NCBI GenBank assembly: GCA_004554585.1
Contig: SFLH01000006.1
Span: 1 to 64,000, forward strand
DNA length: 64,000 nucleotides
Reading direction: 5' to 3'
From: Clostridiales bacterium
GTDB taxonomy: Bacteria; Bacillota; Clostridia; Oscillospirales; Oscillospiraceae
A program made the translations under genes and the position numbers. This document shows positions 59,479 to 64,000 of the stretch, piece by piece. Numbering within the stretch: position 1 is the first letter of the stretch; the number at the start of each line of letters is the position of its first letter. The notes under the pieces are model-generated. The model was given only the letters and a program-made list of their open reading frames with translations. It was not told the origin of the DNA and did no database searches.

Positions 59479-60420
59479 TCAGTCCATGCCAAAGGCCCGG
59501 CGCAGGGCGCGGTAGCTCAGCTGGTAGGCCAGCTGGCTGGGCTCGGCCTCGGGGGCGCCCAGCTCGAAGCAGTGGTAGCAGCCGGGGAAGACGTGGTACT
59601 CCACCTCCACCCCCGCCTGCATCAGGCGGGTCCAATAGGCGATGTTCTCGTCCCGGCCCGGGTCCAGCTGACCCACGTAGGAGAAGAGGGGGGGCAGGCC
59701 GGACAGATCCTTGGCCAGGGCGGGGACCTCATACTGGCTGGGCATGTGGCCGGGGGAGAGAACCTTGTCCCAGGACTTCTGGCAGTTGTCCCGGCACCAG
59801 ACCTTCGGGTCGGTGATCTCCTGGGCGGAGGGGGTGTCCAGCCGGCAGTCCAGCTCGGCGTACAGGGGCATCTGCAGGCACAGGGCGGGGCCCTTCCGGT
59901 CCCGGGCCATGAGGGCCATGGCGGCGGCCAGACCGCCCCCGGCGGACAGGCCGGAGACCGCCAGCCGGTTCCGGTCCACCCCCAGTTCTTCGGCGTTGTC
60001 ATACACCCAGGTCAGGGCGGCGTAGCAGTCCTCCAGAGGGGCGGGCATCTTCCACTGGGGGGCCAGGCGATACTCCACGGAGACCACCAGGCAGCCCACG
60101 TTCTTCACGTACCGCTGGCACAGGGCCTCCTGGCGGTAGACGGTGCCGAAGAGGAAGCCCCCGCCGTGGTAGAAGAACAGGCAGGGCAGGTTCCCCGCCG
60201 GCCGGGGCTTGGGCTCGTAGAGGCGGATCTTCACTGCCGGGGCCTTGTCGGGGCCGGGGATGGTCTGGTCCCAGGCGGAGACGGCGGGGTCCTCCTTTAG
60301 GGCGGCCAGCTCGGCGGCGTTGCACTTGGGCACAAAGTCCTCCAAGTGGTCGAAGTCAAAGCCCGGCGAGGCGTCATACCAGTCCCGCAGTTGGGGGTGG
60401 ATCCGGTCGCGGAATGTCAT
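59479..60420 (-). CDS. Alpha/beta hydrolase (HSL-type esterase)
   Basis: A 313-aa esterase/lipase of the hormone-sensitive-lipase group: oxyanion motif FYHGGGFLFG, nucleophile GLSAGGGLAAAMAL (GxSxG), catalytic Asp in GQLDPGRDE and His in PGCYHCFELG. Substrate unknown, probably short acyl esters. Its stop lies 80 nt before holB. Confidence 0.9.
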   Translation of the reverse strand: MTFRDRIHPQLRDWYDASPGFDFDHLEDFVPKCNAAELAALKEDPAVSAWDQTIPGPDKAPAVKIRLYEPKPRPAGNLPCLFFYHGGGFLFGTVYRQEALCQRYVKNVGCLVVSVEYRLAPQWKMPAPLEDCYAALTWVYDNAEELGVDRNRLAVSGLSAGGGLAAAMALMARDRKGPALCLQMPLYAELDCRLDTPSAQEITDPKVWCRDNCQKSWDKVLSPGHMPSQYEVPALAKDLSGLPPLFSYVGQLDPGRDENIAYWTRLMQAGVEVEYHVFPGCYHCFELGAPEAEPSQLAYQLSYRALRRAFGMD

Positions 60421-60463
60421 ATCGTTCCCTCCTTGTCACAGGGGGCCTGGGGCCCCCGTCGGT

Positions 60464-60502
60464 AAAAAAACGGCGGTGGAGGACATGCCTCCCCCGCCGT
60501 TT
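60464..60502 (-). terminator. Terminator of the rpmH-jag gene cluster
   Basis: AAACGGCGG/CCGCCGTTT-type stem with TTTTTTTACC on the minus strand, just after the jag stop. Confidence 0.85.
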
Positions 60503-60506
60503 CCGG

Positions 60507-61295
60507 TCAATAGGCGTGCTTGCCCCGGGAGTAGGCCACCACCGTGCGGCGGTTGGGCTCAGTCCCCGTGGAATAGGTGATCACGTCGGGATAGTCCTGC
60601 AGGGTCTCGTGGATCACATGGCGCTCGTAGGCGTTCATGGGCTCCAGGGTGATGTTCCGACGGTATTTGACCACCTTCGCGGCCACCTTGTTGGCCAGGC
60701 GCTTGAGGGATTCCTCCCGCTTGGCCCGGTAATTTTCCGCGTCGATGTGGATCCGAACCCGATGGGTCCGGCCCCGGTTGACGGCGTAGTTGGTCAGCTG
60801 CTGGATGGCGTCCAGGGTCTCCCCCCGGTGGCCGATGAGGGCGCCCAGCTTGGCCCCCTCCAGGGTGACCAGGATGCCCCCCTCTGCTTTGGGGGTGATG
60901 ACCACATCGGCCTGAACCTGCATCTGCTCCAGCAGGCCGGTGAGGAAGGCGCGCACCCGGTCCTCCAGGTCGCCGGCGGCCGCCTTGGGGGCGGCAGCGG
61001 GGGCAGGAGCCGGCGCGGGCTGGCTGGGGCTCTCCTGGGGTTCTTCCGGGGCGGGGGCCGGTGCAGGGGCCGGCTGAGGGGCAGCGGCCGAGACGGGGTC
61101 CTTCTGGGGGACCTCGTCGGGCACTTCATAGGTGACTTTTACCTTGGCAGGAGAACTGCCGATGCCCAGAAAACCGCTGCGGGCCCGCTCCAGGACTTCC
61201 ACGGAAACGCTGTCCCGATCCAGACCCAGCTGGGCCAGGGCATTCTGTATGGCGGCATCTTCCGTTCTGCCCGTGGCTTCTATCCATTTCAACAT
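60507..61295 (-). CDS. jag: RNA-binding protein Jag/KhpB (SpoIIIJ-associated)
   Basis: A 262-aa three-domain protein: Jag-N (1-50, IEATGRTEDAAIQNALAQLG), an unusually long Pro/Ala linker (65-105), a KH domain with the loop LIGHRGETLDAIQ, and an R3H domain (YRRNITLEPMNAYERHVIH). Binds RNA and affects division and wall growth in other Firmicutes. Follows yidC by 15 nt, its usual place. Confidence 0.95.
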   Translation of the reverse strand: MLKWIEATGRTEDAAIQNALAQLGLDRDSVSVEVLERARSGFLGIGSSPAKVKVTYEVPDEVPQKDPVSAAAPQPAPAPAPAPEEPQESPSQPAPAPAPAAAPKAAAGDLEDRVRAFLTGLLEQMQVQADVVITPKAEGGILVTLEGAKLGALIGHRGETLDAIQQLTNYAVNRGRTHRVRIHIDAENYRAKREESLKRLANKVAAKVVKYRRNITLEPMNAYERHVIHETLQDYPDVITYSTGTEPNRRTVVAYSRGKHAY

Positions 61296-61310
61296 AAGGC
61301 TTGTCTCTCC

Positions 61311-62693
61311 TTAGTTCTTCTTGTCGTCGTCCCCCTCGGGCTCCTCCAGGAAGGATTCCTCCACGAAGCCCTCTTCTTCCTCCTCCTGGACGGCGGGGGT
61401 GGGCTGGACGGGGTCCGACGGTTCCGTGTTGGGGTGCTTCTTTTCCTCTTCCGGCGCGGGAGAGGGGGTCTCAGCCGCGGGGACAGAAGCGGCGGTCTCG
61501 GTCTGGGCCGGGATCTCCTGCTTGCCCTTCTTCTTGGCCTGCTTGGCGGCTTTTTTCTCCTCCATCAGGCGTCGCTGCTCCTCTTCCCGGGCCTTGATGA
61601 TCTCGTTGGGGTCCTGGTAGGGGAAGGTGGGGTAGCGCTCGGGGTCATACAGCCGTCCCCGGGCATAGGCACGGATGCCCTCCCGGCTGGCGCCGGCGAT
61701 GCTCTTGTTCAGCTTGCGCTCCATCTGGATGCGGCGCATCTCCTCGGCGGCCTTTTTCTTGGCCTCGGCCTGGGCCTTCTTTTCCAGTTTGACCCGTTCC
61801 TTCTCCTCTTCCTGGCGCTTGGCCTTGGTCTCCTCCTGTTTCTTCAGGAAGGAGCGCAGGAAGGGGATGTTCAGCACTTCCTGGAGCATGGCGAACAGGC
61901 TGTTGGCGATCCAGTACACGCCCAGGGCGGCGGGCAGGGTGAAGCAGATCCACAGGGAGAACAGGGGCATGATGATCATGGTCATCCGGGCGGACTGATC
62001 CATGGTCTTCTTGGTGGTGTGCAGGACGGAAGCGTTGATCTTGTTGGTGACGATCATGGACAGCACGCCCAGCACCGCAGAGATGACGGGGATGAGCCAC
62101 AGGCCGAAGGCCGTGCCCACGTCCTCCGCCTGCCAGAAGAAGAAGGAGGGGGTCTGGGACAGGTTCACCCCCAGGAAGGTGAAGTCGATGTGGGGCATGC
62201 CGGACAGCTCCGGCACGGCGGCGACGATCTTGTCGTAGTTGAGAAAGACGTCCTGGGCCATCTGCAGCTGCTGGTTTTTGTAGTCCAGAATGGTCCCGTT
62301 GTAAAGCAGGTTGGAGACCGCGTTGAACTGGTCCTGGGTCATGCCCAGCAGGTAGGTCAGCGGCTGGCGGATGATGGCGTACAGAACCATCAAAAAGGGC
62401 AGGGGCAGGAAGGACCACAGACAGCCGGAGGAGGGCTTGACGCCTTCCTGCTCATAGAGCTTTTGCAGCTCCTGGCTGTATTTCTCCCGGTCCCGGGCGT
62501 ACTTCTGCTGCAGGACCTTCTGCTTTTCAGCCAGGCTGCTCATGCCCAGCATACCCTTCCGACCTTTCAGGAAGATAGGGAAGAGAACCAGGCGGATGAC
62601 CAAGCTGAAAAGGATGAGGGCCACACCGTAGCTGCCGGTGATGTTATAGAAGAGCAGCAGCAGTTTGGCGAAAGGGGTTAAGATGATACTCAT
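61311..62693 (-). CDS. yidC: Membrane protein insertase YidC (SpoIIIJ/OxaA)
   Basis: A 460-aa insertase. Five TM helices typical of Gram-positive YidC (LLLLFYNITGSYGVALILFSLVIRLVLFP-type TM1-2 with the groove Arg of VIRLVLFP, then FLPLPFLMVLYAII, and FGLWLIPVISAVLGVLSM, MTMIIMPLFSLWICF). A charged C-terminal region (from about 290) is very long: KKQEETKAKRQEEEKERVKL, a coiled coil, then an acidic Pro-rich end (EEEEEGFVEESFLEEPEGDD). No lipobox is seen. The long basic tail may help ribosome binding. Confidence 0.95.
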   Translation of the reverse strand: MSIILTPFAKLLLLFYNITGSYGVALILFSLVIRLVLFPIFLKGRKGMLGMSSLAEKQKVLQQKYARDREKYSQELQKLYEQEGVKPSSGCLWSFLPLPFLMVLYAIIRQPLTYLLGMTQDQFNAVSNLLYNGTILDYKNQQLQMAQDVFLNYDKIVAAVPELSGMPHIDFTFLGVNLSQTPSFFFWQAEDVGTAFGLWLIPVISAVLGVLSMIVTNKINASVLHTTKKTMDQSARMTMIIMPLFSLWICFTLPAALGVYWIANSLFAMLQEVLNIPFLRSFLKKQEETKAKRQEEEKERVKLEKKAQAEAKKKAAEEMRRIQMERKLNKSIAGASREGIRAYARGRLYDPERYPTFPYQDPNEIIKAREEEQRRLMEEKKAAKQAKKKGKQEIPAQTETAASVPAAETPSPAPEEEKKHPNTEPSDPVQPTPAVQEEEEEGFVEESFLEEPEGDDDKKN

Positions 62694-62759
62694 GGCAGCG
62701 CCTCCAGGTTTGATGGGCCCGGCCGGGGTGCCGGCCAGGGGGGCGGGGACTCTCCCGGC

Positions 62760-62978
62760 TCAGGGCACGGGGTCATACTCGATGCTTTTCTGCTTGTGAA
62801 AGGGGTTGCACCGGAGAATCCGGCGCAGGGCAAGAGCGCCTCCCTTCAAAGCGCCGTACTTCTCGATGGCCTCCAGGGCGTAGGCCGAGCAGGTGGGAAT
62901 GAAGCGGCAGCAAGGGGGGCGGAGCGGGGAGATGGCCCGCTGATAAAAGCGGATGAGCCAGAGCAGAAGAGTCCTCAT
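62760..62978 (-). CDS. yidD: Membrane protein insertion efficiency factor YidD
   Basis: A 72-aa protein with the family core LIRFYQRAISPLRPPCC, RFIPTCSAYALEAIEKYG and GCNPF-type end RCNPFHKQKSIEYDPVP. Start overlaps the rnpA stop by 4 nt (ATGA). Confidence 0.96.
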   Translation of the reverse strand: MRTLLLWLIRFYQRAISPLRPPCCRFIPTCSAYALEAIEKYGALKGGALALRRILRCNPFHKQKSIEYDPVP

Positions 62979-63352
62979 GGCTTCGCCTCCTCTTCCCGGC
63001 GGGTCTGCCCGCCGGCGGGGGAGAGAAGCTGGAGTTTTTTTGCCAGGCGGAGAAAGTCCCGTTCCAACACAGCATACCGGCTGTGGACCGCTCTGACCCG
63101 GGCCACGACGACAATATCGTAGCCGGGCAGCAGCTCCTGCTCGTGAAGGCGATAGATTTCCCGCAGACGGCGGCGCACCCGGTTGCGCACCACGGCGCAG
63201 CCCAGCTTGGTGCCCACGGTCAGGCCCAGGCGGCTCTCCTTCCGGCCGTTTTTCCGGCAGTAGAGCACCATCGTGGGTGAAACCGCGCTCTTCCCCTTGG
63301 CATAGAGCCGGCGAAATATCCTGTTTTCCTTCAAGGAAACGGTATGCTTCAA
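62975..63352 (-). CDS. rnpA: Ribonuclease P protein component
   Basis: A 125-aa RNase P protein that helps the P RNA process tRNA 5' ends. KENRIFRRLYAKGKS, the RNR motif seen as GCAVVRNRVRRRLREIYR. The start is TTG at 63352 (LKHTVSLKENRIF) preceded by GGAAGGGGAAG; no ATG exists at the conserved N-terminus. Repeat C3 lies in the 394-nt gap to rpmH, which is normally much shorter. Confidence 0.93.
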   Translation of the reverse strand: MKHTVSLKENRIFRRLYAKGKSAVSPTMVLYCRKNGRKESRLGLTVGTKLGCAVVRNRVRRRLREIYRLHEQELLPGYDIVVVARVRAVHSRYAVLERDFLRLAKKLQLLSPAGGQTRREEEAKP

Positions 63353-63505
63353 AACGAACTTCCCCTTCCCACAAAGCACGACAACAGCGCAAAGCCGCCA
63401 GAAAAAATGGAACGAGAACTTGCGGCCCCCGGAAAGCAGGATACTTCCCCCCTCCAGCGCCGCAGCTTTCCGCCGTCCAGAACAGCAAAGCCTCTTCCGG
63501 CCCAA

Positions 63506-63675
63506 GCGTCGCAGACTTTCCCGTCCCAAGGGACGGGAAATCAAATCCAATCCATTTTTTTGCCGGCTCTGCCGGGGAAAAAATTCCTCTCAGCCCGAGA
63601 GTGTCTGGCTCTGCCAGGCGCGGTTCGGGCTGCGTCTTCCATTTTTGAAGCCCAGCGTAGCGGGTTCAAAAATCC
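63506..63675 (+). repeat. Structured repeat family C, copy C3
   Basis: In the rpmH-rnpA gap. Hairpin 1 is TTTCCCGTCCC/GGGACGGGAAA here; outer stem AGCCCGA (63592-63598) with TCGGGCT (63625-63631); inner hairpin CTGGC/GCCAGG; terminal hairpin ATTTTTGAA..TTCAAAAAT with GCCCAGCGTAGCGGG. The rest of 63353-63505 shows no gene. Confidence 0.85.
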
Positions 63676-63746
63676 TTGTTTTTAGGGGCGGTGGAATGTT
63701 GCTTCCCCGCCCCCTCGTTGTCGTCTTTATGCGGTTAACCGTGGCA

Positions 63747-63881
63747 TCAGTGGGTCAGCCGGGCACGGCCTCTGGCACGGCGACGGGCCAGAACCTTGCG
63801 CCCGTTGGCGGTGGCCATGCGCTTGCGGAACCCATGCACCTTGGAACGCTGACGCTTTTTGGGCTGATAGGTACGAACCAT
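63747..63881 (-). CDS. rpmH: 50S ribosomal protein L34
   Basis: 44-aa basic ribosomal protein: MVRTYQPKKRQRSKVHGFRK start and RKVLARRRARGRARLTH end. AGGAGGTGTATCGGA precedes the ATG. It marks the dnaA/oriC side of the chromosome. Confidence 0.98.
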   Translation of the reverse strand: MVRTYQPKKRQRSKVHGFRKRMATANGRKVLARRRARGRARLTH

Positions 63882-64000
63882 TCCGATACACCTCCTGTAT
63901 CTATTTCCAGCGGGAGGACCCGCCAACCACAACGGCCGAATTGCCCCGGCCGCGGTCGTCTCATGCAAGCAATCACAAAAACCCATGATTACGTGAAGAT
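63882..64000. other. rpmH leader toward oriC
   Basis: No gene. A small GCGGGTCCTCCCGC hairpin lies in the leader. No TTATCCACA-type DnaA box is visible in these 119 bases; dnaA is expected beyond the window. Confidence 0.6.

Noticed and set aside
63882..64000. oriC / DnaA boxes
   Set aside because: Location near rpmH is right, but no DnaA-box match is present in these bases; the origin must lie outside.

Overview
The window is chromosomal DNA of a high-GC, spore-lineage Clostridia bacterium, most likely Oscillospiraceae of the Flavonifractor / Intestinimonas / Lawsonibacter type. The reasons are the Firmicutes origin-proximal order rpmH-rnpA-yidD-yidC-jag at the right end, noc-parA-parB with two perfect parS sites, a SpoVB-like flippase, a PSP1/RicT protein, and butyrate-pathway genes (butyryl-CoA:acetate CoA-transferase, crotonase, 3-hydroxybutyryl-CoA dehydrogenase). 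The taxon is inferred from gene content and recalled protein similarity. dnaA and oriC should lie just beyond position 64000.

Layout. 1-5.7 kb: lower-GC end of a mobilizable element (MobA/MobL relaxase, DUF3847 protein, RSF1010-like oriT core, Dam-type restriction-modification system with a small zinc protein, excisionase-like HTH, sigma-like regulator). 5.77-9.2 kb: M19 dipeptidase, an OppD/OppF ATPase pair without permeases, an anti-sigma remnant and tRNA-Gly(CCC). 9.2-14.5 kb: a decayed island (dead serine recombinase, Fic protein, lipoprotein, frameshifted S24 repressor, transposase tail) bounded by 137-bp direct repeats that each abut pieces of one Cys-rich gene family. 14.5-25.3 kb: DsrE protein, thioredoxin/thioredoxin reductase, dtd, MBL hydrolase, hemZ, uridine-kinase-like protein, Mrp ATPase, exonuclease III, CorA. 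25.5-34.5 kb: aspS, three tandem anchored paralogues, hisS, mgsA, minD, rsmG, serS. 34.5-37.8 kb: parB-parA-noc. 38-50.4 kb: but, xpt plus a BMP-type lipoprotein, an ABC-2 exporter, a LytTR two-component system, tadA, spoVB-like, crt-hbd. 50.7-57.2 kb: ppk-ppx and two CDF metal exporters flanking an EamA transporter. 57.2-64 kb: ricT-like, holB, esterase, jag, yidC, yidD, rnpA, rpmH.

How the genes work together. Translation quality and supply (aspS, hisS, serS, dtd, tadA, tRNA-Gly, rnpA, rpmH), segregation (parABS, noc, minD), membrane protein insertion (yidC/yidD/jag) and redox balance (trx) form the housekeeping core. crt and hbd supply the middle of the crotonyl-CoA route and but closes butyrate formation. 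ppk/ppx turn over polyphosphate. A foreign segment carrying a NiCo-type riboswitch and a cation exporter appears to have entered by homologous recombination inside a resident CDF gene.

The most unusual content is a set of structured intergenic elements. (1) A 134-135 bp element with three covarying hairpins sits exactly at the 3' ends of both aspS and serS; each is followed by a second copy of the gene's own C-terminal coding tail, and its terminal inverted repeat is made of target-gene sequence. (2) A roughly 170-190 bp repeat in three copies keeps hairpin structure while changing stem sequence. (3) There is an exact 44-bp-period array of four 22-bp palindromes.
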